A stretch of 59,056 nt of DNA from Mogibacterium sp. (GTDB lineage Bacteria > Bacillota > Clostridia > Peptostreptococcales > Anaerovoracaceae): contig JAFWHB010000018.1 of the NCBI GenBank assembly GCA_017512145.1, positions 1 through 59,056 of the forward strand, read 5' to 3'. The translations under genes and the position numbers were made by a program. The notes under the pieces were generated by a model. That model was not told the origin of the DNA. It did not search any database and saw only the letters and a program-made list of their open reading frames with translations. Positions 37,079-45,672 of this stretch are shown here, piece after piece (the stretch's first letter is position 1; every line of letters starts with the position of its first letter).

Positions 37079-37936
37079 TTATAATTCAACCGGAACAGTC
37101 TGTCTGATCGGCTCTTCCATTGCCTTCGGATTCTCGAGCAGATATTTCATGATTCTGAGTGACTTAGCATAATAGAATCCATCTGCCAGTCTCTCATCTA
37201 TGTTGAATGTGCAGTTGATAACATCACGCGACTGCCATGTTCCATCGTACATGAGCTTCTGCTCCTGATGCAGCTTGCCTATAGTGATCATTACTGAGCA
37301 TGTTCCGTAGTTGCTGAGATGGTGATAGCAGGAATCTGCTCCGATCGAGCCAAGGTTCGAGAGAAGGACTGATGAGTAGTTCGGGTCGCCGGCTGTAAGA
37401 GCCTTTGGCATTACGCCATGATACTCGAGCCTTCTGAGTGTTGCGAAGAATCCCTCGAGGAATGGTCTTGGGAGGCTTCCGAAAAAGTTCATCAGCTTGT
37501 CAAGATCGTTGCTCTTGGCTTTGCGCACCTTCTTGACATCTCCGAGGATCAGCTTGGAGATGGAATCGATATTCATTTCAGGCTCGACCTTCATGAACAT
37601 GAGAGTCTCATCAGCTGTATCTTCGAACTTCTGCTTAACTACGAATGAGAATGTGATATCAGGTCTCTCATAATAATATCTTCCTGAAATGAACCAGTTG
37701 AGTCTCGGCCTGTGATATACAGTCCTTGCTACAGCTGTGACGATGGCATGGAAGATCTTGATGTTGACGCCTTCCTCTTCATTTCTTTCTTTCATGTACT
37801 TGACCAGGTCGGTCACATCGAACTGCTCGGTCATCGAAACCTCAGCCTCTGTTCTCTTAGGCATGATGTACGGAAGGATATTGTGATATCCGTCAAGGCC
37901 TTTAACTCTGGTGCCGTCTCTTCTCTTGTTCTTCAT
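37079..37936 (-). CDS. Orphan 2-oxoacid dehydrogenase E2 / chloramphenicol acetyltransferase-fold protein
   Basis: The 285 residues match the catalytic core of E2 acyltransferases but carry no lipoyl or subunit-binding domain, and no E1 or E3 gene is nearby. The fold's final motif, normally DHRxxDG with the catalytic His, reads DERLADG at about 247-253, so the His is Glu here. Upstream FHAIVTAVARTVYHRPRLNWF and SSVLLSNLGSIGADS match the family's core. It may have a changed reaction, or act as a structural or binding protein. It lies 18 bases after the GDPD gene. Similar stand-alone proteins are found in Clostridia, but their function is not known to me. Confidence 0.75.
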   Translation of the reverse strand: MKNKRRDGTRVKGLDGYHNILPYIMPKRTEAEVSMTEQFDVTDLVKYMKERNEEEGVNIKIFHAIVTAVARTVYHRPRLNWFISGRYYYERPDITFSFVVKQKFEDTADETLMFMKVEPEMNIDSISKLILGDVKKVRKAKSNDLDKLMNFFGSLPRPFLEGFFATLRRLEYHGVMPKALTAGDPNYSSVLLSNLGSIGADSCYHHLSNYGTCSVMITIGKLHQEQKLMYDGTWQSRDVINCTFNIDERLADGFYYAKSLRIMKYLLENPKAMEEPIRQTVPVEL

Positions 37937-37954
37937 TGTATTGATCCTTTCGCT

Positions 37955-38707
37955 TTATATGTTATCCGGGTTGAATTGTTCGAATATAGGCGAGCAGCCA
38001 GCGGCTACGGCCGCCTTGTACTCTTCGGGTGTTGTTATGGTCCACGCTGCTTCGCGTGCTCCTTGCTTATCTACCGCAAGCCTTACAGCAGGGTCTCTCC
38101 TGTCAGTGAATCTGCAGGCTATGAAGTCCGGTCTGACGACCAGGTTGAAGAACAGATTCGTGAGGATTACCGCCTGATAGAACGGCAGCCCTTCTCTGTT
38201 CTTAAGGAAGTTCTGTACGAGCTGTCCCCTTATGAAGTTAGGTCTCAGCTTTCTTACCGCCATCAGCGCTCTTGGGTCAAAGCTCTCGATGACGAACTCT
38301 CCTCTGTATGTATCGAGCCTCTTGCAGACCGCCTCGGCCAAAGCTTTGTGATTGCCCTTAGCAGCCTTGAGCTCTATCAGGAGCGGGAGCCCAGTGTCTT
38401 CGTACAGATCGAGGACCTCGTCAAATGTCGGTATCTGCTCGTCCGTCCCTTCAAGTCTCAGCTTGCGGAGGTTGGTAAGATCATAGTCTTCTATCTGGCC
38501 GGTAACACCTGTCTCTCTTTCAAGTTCTTCATCATGAAATACTACAAGGTTCCCATCCGCCAGCAGGTGAACATCGAATTCAGCAGGAAAACCATGCTCC
38601 ACCGCCCTCCTGAATGCTGCCATCGAATTCTCGGGTATGGCAGGCTTGTCATGAAAGCCCCTGTGGGCATAATGGTCCGCCAGCTTAACTTTTCTTCTCT
38701 TCTTCAT
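37955..38707 (-). CDS. Glycerophosphodiester phosphodiesterase family protein
   Basis: The 250-residue TIM-barrel protein has the GDPD motifs AHRGFHD, PENSMAAFRRAVEHG, EFDVHLLADGNLVVFHDEEL and a later LLIELK. Family members hydrolyse glycerophosphodiesters to glycerol-3-phosphate and an alcohol, or act on related phospholipids. No signal peptide is visible, so it is likely cytoplasmic. It starts on the last base of the MFS stop upstream, which suggests coupling with that transporter. The antisense strand also carries a long open frame, which I regard as a shadow. Confidence 0.88.
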   Translation of the reverse strand: MKKRRKVKLADHYAHRGFHDKPAIPENSMAAFRRAVEHGFPAEFDVHLLADGNLVVFHDEELERETGVTGQIEDYDLTNLRKLRLEGTDEQIPTFDEVLDLYEDTGLPLLIELKAAKGNHKALAEAVCKRLDTYRGEFVIESFDPRALMAVRKLRPNFIRGQLVQNFLKNREGLPFYQAVILTNLFFNLVVRPDFIACRFTDRRDPAVRLAVDKQGAREAAWTITTPEEYKAAVAAGCSPIFEQFNPDNI

Positions 38708-40041
38708 CAGTCCTCCATGTCCTCAAAAGCATCAAGTCCTGACTTAGCCTCCGGTGCAGCATCGCCGTGCTTTACTCTTGTCATGGTGACAAAGCTCAGT
38801 GCGACGAATAAAGCTGCATATGGGAAGAGTATCTTGTAGCTGATATTCCTCATCAGGAATCCTGCAAGTATCGGTGTAACGACCTGAGCCGCCATCGATG
38901 CAGTATAGTAATAACCGGTAAATTTGCCGATATCTGATCCCCTGCACATCTCAACAACCATCGGCAGTGAGTTGACATTGATAGCCGCCCATGCAAATCC
39001 GACGAGTGCGAATACGATGAACATTATCGCATTGATGCTGTGGAATGCTGTTGTCAGGAAGAATCCGGAAAGGAAGCATGCTGCAAGCAGGACGATTCCG
39101 ATCATTATAGTTCTCTTCCTTCCGACCTTGTGTGCAAGATGTCCGATCGGAATGTATGAGATGATGGCTCCGCCGGTAGCTATCAGGAGACATGTCGAAG
39201 CGCCGCCAAGACCCTGCCCCATGACTTTGTCGACATAAGTTGTGAACCATGTCGTGATTCCGTTGTATCCGATGAACCAGAGTGCGATCGAAGCCAGCAG
39301 GAAGCCAAGGCTCTTCTTGACGTCCGGCGGCAGGACTTCATTGCCGCTGCCATCATCTTCTGCGAGATTCCACTCAGGGTGCTCGGCCTCAAGAGCCTGA
39401 TTCTCAGCCACAAGACGAGGCTCTCTGATCGTCAGGTACATTACTGCGATGGAGACAACCATGATAGCCGAAACAACCAGGAACAGCGGGCGGTAATTCA
39501 CGTGATCAAGGCCAAGGACCTTAGAGTTCGGATACATTACTGCCGCTACAGCCAGATAGATTATACCGCCGACAGCTCCCATGAGGTTGATGATAGCGTT
39601 CGCCCTCGACCTGAGAGGCTTTGGCGTAACGTCCGGCATCAGAGCGACTGCAGGCGATCTGTAGGTGCCCATCGCAACCAGAAGCAGTCCGAGGAGGATG
39701 ACAAATGTGGCCATCTTACCTGTTGATGGTGCAGCGTAGTAACTGTTATCAAGCAGCGGAAGAATGTTGAGCAGGATCACTGCAGCAGCCGTTCCGCAAA
39801 GTATATAAGGTGTACGCTTGCCTATTCTGGTGTTGGTCCTGTCCGAAAGAGTTCCGAAGAACGGCAGCAGGAAGAGCGCCAGAATGTTATCGGCAGCCAT
39901 GATTCCGCCTGAGAAGGTTTCATTCAGGTGGAATGTCTTGGTCAGAATGAGTGGAACTACGTTATCATACATCTGCCAGAATGCGCATATTGAAAGGAAC
40001 GCAAGTCCGACAAGAACAGTTCTCTTATTGTTGAGTTTCAT
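38707..40041 (-). CDS. MFS transporter of the SLC45/sucrose-porter type
   Basis: The protein has 444 residues and about 12 membrane segments. Loop GTLSDRTNTRIGKRTPYILCG after helix 2 is the hallmark of the sugar-porter SLC45 (sucrose/maltose H+ symporter) group, and MPDVTPKPLRSRANAIINLMG is the second typical loop. The substrate is not readable; sugars or sugar-containing compounds are likely. Next to it are GDPD and the E2-like gene; if the three are co-expressed, uptake of a glycerophospho-compound is one hypothesis. Confidence 0.83.
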   Translation of the reverse strand: MKLNNKRTVLVGLAFLSICAFWQMYDNVVPLILTKTFHLNETFSGGIMAADNILALFLLPFFGTLSDRTNTRIGKRTPYILCGTAAAVILLNILPLLDNSYYAAPSTGKMATFVILLGLLLVAMGTYRSPAVALMPDVTPKPLRSRANAIINLMGAVGGIIYLAVAAVMYPNSKVLGLDHVNYRPLFLVVSAIMVVSIAVMYLTIREPRLVAENQALEAEHPEWNLAEDDGSGNEVLPPDVKKSLGFLLASIALWFIGYNGITTWFTTYVDKVMGQGLGGASTCLLIATGGAIISYIPIGHLAHKVGRKRTIMIGIVLLAACFLSGFFLTTAFHSINAIMFIVFALVGFAWAAINVNSLPMVVEMCRGSDIGKFTGYYYTASMAAQVVTPILAGFLMRNISYKILFPYAALFVALSFVTMTRVKHGDAAPEAKSGLDAFEDMED

Positions 40042-40068
40042 TGTTATAACTTCCCTTCAGAATTGAGC

Positions 40069-40701
40069 TTACATATATCCGAGCCTCTTAAGCTGCTCCG
40101 GCAGCTGGTCAAAGCTTGTTATCACACCCGCAGGCTCTTCTATGTGGCCGAATCCGTATTCAGCCCAGATGCAAGGAACGCCTGCTTCTCTGGATGCATC
40201 CGCATCCTTCTGTATATCTCCGACATAGATCGCATCGGTCTCACCATTACGCTCCATGACAAGCCTGATATTATCTGCCTTAAGCAGTCCTGACCTTCCC
40301 CATTCCTCATAGTCGATGAAGAACTCATGCATGTCCATGGAATCGAGGAAAGCTTTCACATAGCCCTCCTGGCAGTTGCTGACTATTGCCATCTTCACGC
40401 CCTTAGCCTGCATTGCTGCGAGAGTCTCTCTTACACCCTCAAAGAGATCTCCTCCATGCTCGGTTATGTATGCATTCTCGAAGACCTCACAGCACCTTGC
40501 AATGTGATACCTTCTCTCGGGTTCGAATTCCGACATAAGGTCATCTGCAATGTCATTCATGGTCTTGCCCATGTTCCGTCTGATGTCATCCGCGGTATAG
40601 TTCATATCCCTGCCGGCGACTCTTCTGATTTCCATATTCCAGGATTCAGCAACCGATTGGGCTGAGTCCCAGAGTGTTCCGTCAAGATCAAATATTACCA
40701 T
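40069..40701 (-). CDS. HAD-superfamily hydrolase (phosphoglycolate phosphatase-like)
   Basis: Starting at the ATG at 40701, preceded by GAGG 5 bases upstream, the protein has 210 residues and begins MVIFDLDGTLWDSAQSVAES, the HAD motif I DxDGT. Motif II appears as VSNCQ and motif III/IV as K..(DAIYVGDIQKDADASREAG). The alpha-helical cap is between motifs I and II. Relatives dephosphorylate small phosphomonoesters. The substrate is unknown. It faces away from yedF across a 300-base spacer. Confidence 0.88.
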   Translation of the reverse strand: MVIFDLDGTLWDSAQSVAESWNMEIRRVAGRDMNYTADDIRRNMGKTMNDIADDLMSEFEPERRYHIARCCEVFENAYITEHGGDLFEGVRETLAAMQAKGVKMAIVSNCQEGYVKAFLDSMDMHEFFIDYEEWGRSGLLKADNIRLVMERNGETDAIYVGDIQKDADASREAGVPCIWAEYGFGHIEEPAGVITSFDQLPEQLKRLGYM

Positions 40702-41008
40702 TCTATCCTCTGTACTGATGTAAAATTCTGAAGACCTCTGAAAGTCCACAGTTATGTTAATGATACTATATTTGACCGTTAAAATGTTAAAAATATCCTG
40801 CAGCCTGAGGCATCAGCTCTATCCGCTATTTCGCATACATATTGAGGCATGACTGTATTATAATTTTTTTCAATACTGGCATTATATACTCAAGTAATAT
40901 AATATATAGGTCAGGTACAAACCAGGTTCTCTGAGGTATAGACCTGACACGGCTCCGCAGATGGAGCGGTATGATTATTAAGTTTAAACAATCCGGAGGT
41001 ATATACAA
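40702..41008 (+). promoter_or_regulatory. AT-rich spacer: yedF promoter and structured leader
   Basis: No gene is visible in this 307-base gap. A TATAAT at 40898-40903 stands 7 bases before a palindrome GTCAGG (40910-40915) pairing with CCTGAC (40943-40948), followed by a second stem GCTCC/GGAGC (40952-40967). The transcript would thus start at the first stem and run about 98 bases to yedF, with TCCGGAGGT at the ribosome binding site. No -35 was convincing. The palindrome's complement contains AGAGAACC, as in the palindrome at 34518-34552, so it may be a repeat relic instead of a riboswitch. Confidence 0.5.
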
Positions 41009-41584
41009 ATGAGAATTGATGCTGGCGGCAAGCAGTGCCCTATTCCTGTAATCATGGCTAAGAAAGAGCTCGAAGCAGGCGAGCAGGATGTTGAGATCAT
41101 CGTTGATGGTCAGACTCAGATCGACAATCTGTCAAGACTCGGAGACGCTCTCGGAAGACCGGCTACAAGCGAGGCATTCGGTGACAAGTTCCTCGTAAAG
41201 TTTGCAAATGGTGAGACCAAGGTTGGCGCAACTGTTGCAGAGGCTGATACATATGCTGTATTCTTTAACACAGACGCTATCGGAACCAACAATTCCGAAC
41301 TCGGAAGGAACCTCGCTAAGATGGCTATCTACACACTCAGCGAGTCCGACAGAATCCCTGCTTACGTTCTCTTCATGAACGAAGGCGTCAAGCTGGTAAC
41401 AGGCGTTGAGCCACAGATCATCGAGAACCTTAACACTCTGATCGAGAAGGGATCCAAGGTCCTCGTTTGCGGAACCTGCCTCAACTTCTATGAACTCAAG
41501 GATGAGCTCAAGGTCGGAACAGTCAGCAACATGTATGACATTCTCGGCGCTATGCAGGAAGTCAGCAAGGTCATCAAGCTGTAG
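41009..41584 (+). CDS. yedF: YedF: TusA-like selenium-metabolism sulfurtransferase protein
   Basis: The 191-residue protein begins with a TusA-like domain holding the CPxP motif (GGKQCPIPVIMAKKELE, Cys at about residue 10). A C-terminal DsrE-like half (from about 82) carries VCGTCLNFYEL. This layout is the YedF family, found in selenium-using Clostridia and usually co-occurring with SelD. It may bind or move reactive sulfur or selenium. It is on the plus strand with the DUF3343 gene 42 bases downstream. No selD, selA or selB is in the window. Confidence 0.88.
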   Translation: MRIDAGGKQCPIPVIMAKKELEAGEQDVEIIVDGQTQIDNLSRLGDALGRPATSEAFGDKFLVKFANGETKVGATVAEADTYAVFFNTDAIGTNNSELGRNLAKMAIYTLSESDRIPAYVLFMNEGVKLVTGVEPQIIENLNTLIEKGSKVLVCGTCLNFYELKDELKVGTVSNMYDILGAMQEVSKVIKL

Positions 41585-41626
41585 TAATCTGTACAAATTT
41601 TCAACAAACAAGGAAGATCACAATTA

Positions 41627-41902
41627 ATGGACGAATATTATCTGCTCACATTTGAATCAACACATGCTGCAATATCCACAGAGAAGCTTCTCAAGCCTGC
41701 AGAAGTAACCATAATGCCTGTACCGAGGTTCATCTCGGCAAGCTGTGGTATTTCCGTACGCATCAGGCCGGACATGAAGGATGCCGCCGAGAACATCTTC
41801 AAGGAGAGCAGCAAGCTCACAGCAGATGATTATGCTTATTATCATGTGGTCCGCGACAGAGCTTCAGGCGAGACAGAATGCACAAGCCTCGGCAAGCTCT
41901 AG
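41627..41902 (+). CDS. DUF3343 family protein
   Basis: This 91-residue protein starts MDEYYLLTFESTHAAISTEK and contains PVPRFISASCGISVRI, the hallmark of DUF3343, whose members sit next to YedF/SelD-type genes. The Cys in SASCG is conserved. A role in selenium or sulfur handling is inferred from neighbourhood only. It is co-transcribed with yedF and followed by a strong terminator. Confidence 0.88.
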   Translation: MDEYYLLTFESTHAAISTEKLLKPAEVTIMPVPRFISASCGISVRIRPDMKDAAENIFKESSKLTADDYAYYHVVRDRASGETECTSLGKL

Positions 41903-41932
41903 ACTTTGGCATTTTACGGCAACATACAACTA

Positions 41933-41956
41933 AACCCCGCTCAGATGAGCGGGGTT
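41933..41956. terminator. Bidirectional terminator between DUF3343 and sirtuin genes
   Basis: AACCCCGCTC and GAGCGGGGTT form a perfect 10-bp stem with an AGAT loop; ATTTCTTT follows on the plus strand and TTAGTTG on the minus strand. It separates the convergent DUF3343 and sirtuin genes. Confidence 0.92.
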
Positions 41957-41989
41957 ATTTCTTTGGCTTGATTGCTTAATTGGCTTATC

Positions 41990-42724
41990 TTACCAGCCCA
42001 TTACCTGCGAGAATACTTCGCCGATAGGCTCTCTTATGACAAGTTCAGCCATGCCATCGGCCTGAGTAGCTGTCATATTGATCAGCACAAGGTGTTTGCC
42101 TCTGAAGTATCTGATAAGGCCTGCTGCCGGATAGACGATGAGAGTCGTACCGCCTACAATAAGCGTATCAGCTCTCATTATTGCATTTACAGCTCCGTCG
42201 ATTACATCCTCGTCGAGTCCTTCCTCATAGAGAACGACATCCGGTTTGATCCTGCCGCCGCACTTGTCACAGTAAGGCACGCCTTCTGATTCGAGCACTT
42301 TGTCGACATCATAGAATGCATGACATTTCTCGCAGTAGTTCCTGAGAACCGATCCGTGCAGCTCATATACATTCTTGCTGCCTGCAAGCTGGTGGAGGCC
42401 GTCAATGTTCTGAGTGACAATCGCCTTGACCTTGCCCTGCTTCTCAAGCTCGGCTAGAGCCTTATGACATGCATTAGGCTTGGCTTCTTTGTAGATCAGC
42501 TTGTCCTTGTAGAATTCATAGAAGTCCTTAGTGTGTCTTACATAGAACGAATGTGAGATCATCTCCTCAGGAGACACTTCCCTGCCAAGATCCTGATTAT
42601 AAAGTCCGTTAGCGCTTCTGAAGTCCGGGATACCGCTCTCCGTCGACACTCCGGCACCGCCGAAGAACACGATATTATTGCTCTCATCGATGATCTTCTT
42701 TAATTCTTTGATTTCTGGATTCAT
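41990..42724 (-). CDS. NAD-dependent protein deacylase, sirtuin family (CobB-like)
   Basis: This 244-residue sirtuin has GAGVSTESGIPDFRSANGLY, TQNIDGLHQLAGSK and ELHGSVLRNYC, with the catalytic His in ELHG and zinc ligands in CEKC...CDKC. It removes acyl groups from lysines, releasing nicotinamide and O-acyl-ADP-ribose. AGAAAGGAGTGAGACAGAT precedes the start. It lies 47 bases from the ADH start downstream on the same strand. The Bacillota-type core is complete; whether it acts as a deacetylase or ADP-ribosyltransferase is not shown. Confidence 0.93.
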   Translation of the reverse strand: MNPEIKELKKIIDESNNIVFFGGAGVSTESGIPDFRSANGLYNQDLGREVSPEEMISHSFYVRHTKDFYEFYKDKLIYKEAKPNACHKALAELEKQGKVKAIVTQNIDGLHQLAGSKNVYELHGSVLRNYCEKCHAFYDVDKVLESEGVPYCDKCGGRIKPDVVLYEEGLDEDVIDGAVNAIMRADTLIVGGTTLIVYPAAGLIRYFRGKHLVLINMTATQADGMAELVIREPIGEVFSQVMGW

Positions 42725-42771
42725 ATCTGTCTCACTCCTTTCTATGTATATGGTATTCTCTGCCGGCCGGA

Positions 42772-43947
42772 CTACTTGAGTCCTGCTGCCATCATATAAA
42801 TGTTGAATATGTCTTCAGTGTCCAGGACCTTGAAATTACCGATAGTTCTCGCATTCTGGAATGTAACGCCGAGAGCTGCCTTGCGGCATGCCTCTTCGTC
42901 AAAGTCAAGTCCGAGTCCCTTGAGATCTGTAGGCATATTGATCGATCTGAAGAATTCTTCGACCTTCTCGATGGTTTTCACAGGATCGCTTTCACCGAAG
43001 AGTCCCTCGCCGAGCTTTGAGAATCTTGAAGGATCTACGTCGAGGACGTATCTTGCCCATGAGCCCCATATAGCAGCAAGACCTGCGCCATGAGCTACAT
43101 CGAATTCAGCAGAAAGCTCATGCTCGATCTGGTGACATGCCCAGTCTCCGTTATTTGCATTGCCGGCAGCCATCAGTCCGTTGTGTGAAAGTGAGCCGCA
43201 CCACATGATATTAGCTCTTGCATCGTAGTCATCCGGATGCTCAAGTGCGATAGGTGCATTCTTCATGACTTCCTTCAGAAGGGTGAACGACAGCTGATCT
43301 GTGAAGTCGAGCGCATATCCCTGATGGAAGTATCTCTCCAGTGTGTGCATCATGATATCTGTTGCGCCGCATGAAGTCTGGTAAGGCGATACAGTATATG
43401 TGAGTTCAGGATTCAGCAGTGCAAAGCTGATCCTGCCGTAATTCGTATTCGTTCCCCTCTTATAGACAATGTCTGTCTCGTCGTTGGTGATTACGGAGGA
43501 ATCGCTCATCTCAGAACCGGTTGCTGACAGAGTCAGAATGGAGCCTACAGGTACTGTTCCTTCTACCGCTCTCTTGCCGCAGTAGAAATCCCATACGTCT
43601 CCGCCGTTGTAAGAGCCGTAGCCTATAGCTTTGGCACTGTCAAGAACCGAGCCGCCGCCGACTGCGAGGATGTAGTCAAGGTTATCGTCCTGTACCATAG
43701 CGATTCCTTTGCGGACGAGGCTTACTCTAGGGTTAGGAACTACGCCGCCAAGCTCTGCATAGTAGATGCCGGCCTCGCTGAGAATCTTCTCGACTTTGTC
43801 AAGAAGTCCCGAGCGCTTTACAGATCCGCCGCCGAAATGAACAAGAACTCTGGTTGCGCCATTTGCCTTCAGGACCTCAGCAACCTTGTCCTCTGCTCCT
43901 GCGCCGAAGTAAACATGAGTAGGTGTGTAGTATTCTTTGATAGCCAT
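42772..43947 (-). CDS. Iron-containing alcohol dehydrogenase
   Basis: The 391-residue protein has the group III ADH layout: nucleotide-binding GGGSVLDSAKAIGYG, LTLSATGSEMSDSSVI, and iron ligands in GATDIMMHTLERYF and ACHQIEHELSAEFDVAHGAGLA. It is closest in appearance to the NADPH-type butanol dehydrogenases (BdhA/YqhD-like). It would interconvert an aldehyde with its alcohol in fermentation. It is downstream of the GH13 gene by 20 bases and probably co-transcribed. Confidence 0.9.
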   Translation of the reverse strand: MAIKEYYTPTHVYFGAGAEDKVAEVLKANGATRVLVHFGGGSVKRSGLLDKVEKILSEAGIYYAELGGVVPNPRVSLVRKGIAMVQDDNLDYILAVGGGSVLDSAKAIGYGSYNGGDVWDFYCGKRAVEGTVPVGSILTLSATGSEMSDSSVITNDETDIVYKRGTNTNYGRISFALLNPELTYTVSPYQTSCGATDIMMHTLERYFHQGYALDFTDQLSFTLLKEVMKNAPIALEHPDDYDARANIMWCGSLSHNGLMAAGNANNGDWACHQIEHELSAEFDVAHGAGLAAIWGSWARYVLDVDPSRFSKLGEGLFGESDPVKTIEKVEEFFRSINMPTDLKGLGLDFDEEACRKAALGVTFQNARTIGNFKVLDTEDIFNIYMMAAGLK

Positions 43948-43967
43948 TGTAATTCGTCCTTTCTGAG

Positions 43968-45653
43968 TTATCTGTTCTCTTCAAATAGTATGGCTTCGTA
44001 TGGTCTTAGTTCGATCACTCTGCCCTTGACCGGGTCATCGTAGTTGGAAAGCAGGATGTTCAGGTCACTTAAGGCAAAGTCCATAGGTATGATGCATTCT
44101 GCATTCTTATCTGAGAAATTGCCAACTATCAGGAGTCTTCTTCCCTCGTATGATCTTGAATAAGTGATGACCTTCCTGTTATCCGGGTCGTATTCAAGAG
44201 TGTCGCCGTAGATTGCAGTGCGGTCAGTCTTCTTGATGCTCAGCAGCTTCTGATAGAACCTGTATATCGACCGGTCTGATGCCAGGTCCTTCCTGACATT
44301 GATTGTGTAATAATCCGGGTTGACGCACTGCCATGGCTCGGCGCCCTTGTTGAAGCCTGCGTTCACACTGTTATCCCACTGCATCGGAGTCCTCGCATGG
44401 TCTCTTGCTCCATGGAGTATGAGCCTGAATGCAGCCTTCTCAGGTATATGCAGCTGAGTTGTCATCATATCATGGACAAAGTGCGTGACAGGATCCTTCA
44501 TCTCGTCGATACTGCGGAATCTGCAATTCGTCATGCCGATCTCTTCACCCTGATAGATGAATGGTGTGCCCCATCCCATGAAGGTGACAAGAGCGAGCAT
44601 GGTCGCTGCCTCGTAGCGGTATTCTGCGGTATTGATGCCAAATCTGCTTACGCTGCGGCTGCCATCGTGGTTCTCGAGGACCAGCGTGTTCCAGCCTCTT
44701 CCGTAATGCCTCATCTGAGGCTCTATCAGACCTTTCTTGAACTTCCTGAGATCGAAAGCCTTAGGCATGAACTTAAGTATGTTATCCGAATTGAGATGTT
44801 CAAAGTCGAATATTGTATCGAGCTCGCCGGACTCCTCGTCGACATATCTGCTGGTATGGGCTTCATCCGGGATATATGATTCTCCTACTGTGTACGAATC
44901 ATAGAGCGACAGAGCCCTTTCGTTCATCTCTTTAAGGAATTCATGCATTCTCGGGCCATCGACGAAGTACGGTGTGCCCTTCTGGAATCTGATCCTGGAT
45001 TTGTCATCCTTCAGAGGATAAACCTTGGAGTACATGTTGAATACGTCAAACCTGAATCCGCTGACGCCCTTATCGAGCCAGAACTTCAGGATGTCTATGA
45101 TCTCGTCGCGGACCTTAGGGTTCTCCCAGTTGAGGTCAGGCTGAGCCGGCGCAAAGAGATGCAGGTAATACTCGTCAGTTCCTTCTATCCGCTCCCAGGC
45201 AGAACCGGTAAATGAAGAGGTCCAGTTCGTCGGAGGAATGAGCTTGCCCTTCCTGAGGCGGCCCTTCCTGATTATATAGTAGTCTCTGTAAGGAGAGTTC
45301 TTGTCTGCCAGAGCCGCTTTGAACCACTCATGCTGGTCGCTCGTATGATTGAGGACCATGTCCATGATGACTCTGAGGTCTCTCTTCTTGCATTCAGCCA
45401 TAAGTCTGTCGAAGTCCTCCATCGTTCCGAACTTCGGATCTATGGCCTTATAATCGGCAACATCATAGCCGTAATCCTTGCATGGTGACACATATAATGG
45501 TGAAAACCAGATAGCTGTCACCCCAAGATCCCTGATGTAGTCAAGCTTAGAGATAATGCCCTGTATATCTCCCATTCCGTCATTATCTGAATCCATGAAG
45601 CTGAATGGATATATCTGATATACCACGGCTTCTTTATACCAATTTGTCTTCAT
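43968..45653 (-). CDS. GH13 alpha-glucosidase / oligo-1,6-glucosidase
   Basis: From the ATG at 45653 (GGAGCAGCAAGTC ribosome binding site; an ATG at 45668 adds five residues) the protein has 561 residues with the GH13 (subfamily 31-like) motifs: DMVLNHTSDQHEWF, the nucleophile Asp in GFRFDVFNM, an acid Glu in YTVGESYIPD, and LENHDGSRS. No signal peptide is seen, so it acts inside the cell on imported short alpha-glucosides. It sits between a pyrophosphatase and ADH gene, 19 bases from the pyrophosphatase stop. Exact bond preference cannot be read. Confidence 0.92.
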   Translation of the reverse strand: MKTNWYKEAVVYQIYPFSFMDSDNDGMGDIQGIISKLDYIRDLGVTAIWFSPLYVSPCKDYGYDVADYKAIDPKFGTMEDFDRLMAECKKRDLRVIMDMVLNHTSDQHEWFKAALADKNSPYRDYYIIRKGRLRKGKLIPPTNWTSSFTGSAWERIEGTDEYYLHLFAPAQPDLNWENPKVRDEIIDILKFWLDKGVSGFRFDVFNMYSKVYPLKDDKSRIRFQKGTPYFVDGPRMHEFLKEMNERALSLYDSYTVGESYIPDEAHTSRYVDEESGELDTIFDFEHLNSDNILKFMPKAFDLRKFKKGLIEPQMRHYGRGWNTLVLENHDGSRSVSRFGINTAEYRYEAATMLALVTFMGWGTPFIYQGEEIGMTNCRFRSIDEMKDPVTHFVHDMMTTQLHIPEKAAFRLILHGARDHARTPMQWDNSVNAGFNKGAEPWQCVNPDYYTINVRKDLASDRSIYRFYQKLLSIKKTDRTAIYGDTLEYDPDNRKVITYSRSYEGRRLLIVGNFSDKNAECIIPMDFALSDLNILLSNYDDPVKGRVIELRPYEAILFEENR

Positions 45654-45672
45654 GACTTGCTGCTCCATTATT

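Noticed and set aside
37712..38839. 375-codon open frame on the plus strand opposite the E2-like, GDPD and MFS genes
   Set aside because: The minus-strand genes here have clear family motifs and ribosome binding sites; the plus-strand frame has none and is a shadow.
40910..40982. Possible TPP riboswitch upstream of yedF (CTGAGG and ACCTGA strings)
   Set aside because: The spacing and the remaining conserved parts of the TPP class are missing, and the palindrome resembles a scattered repeat.
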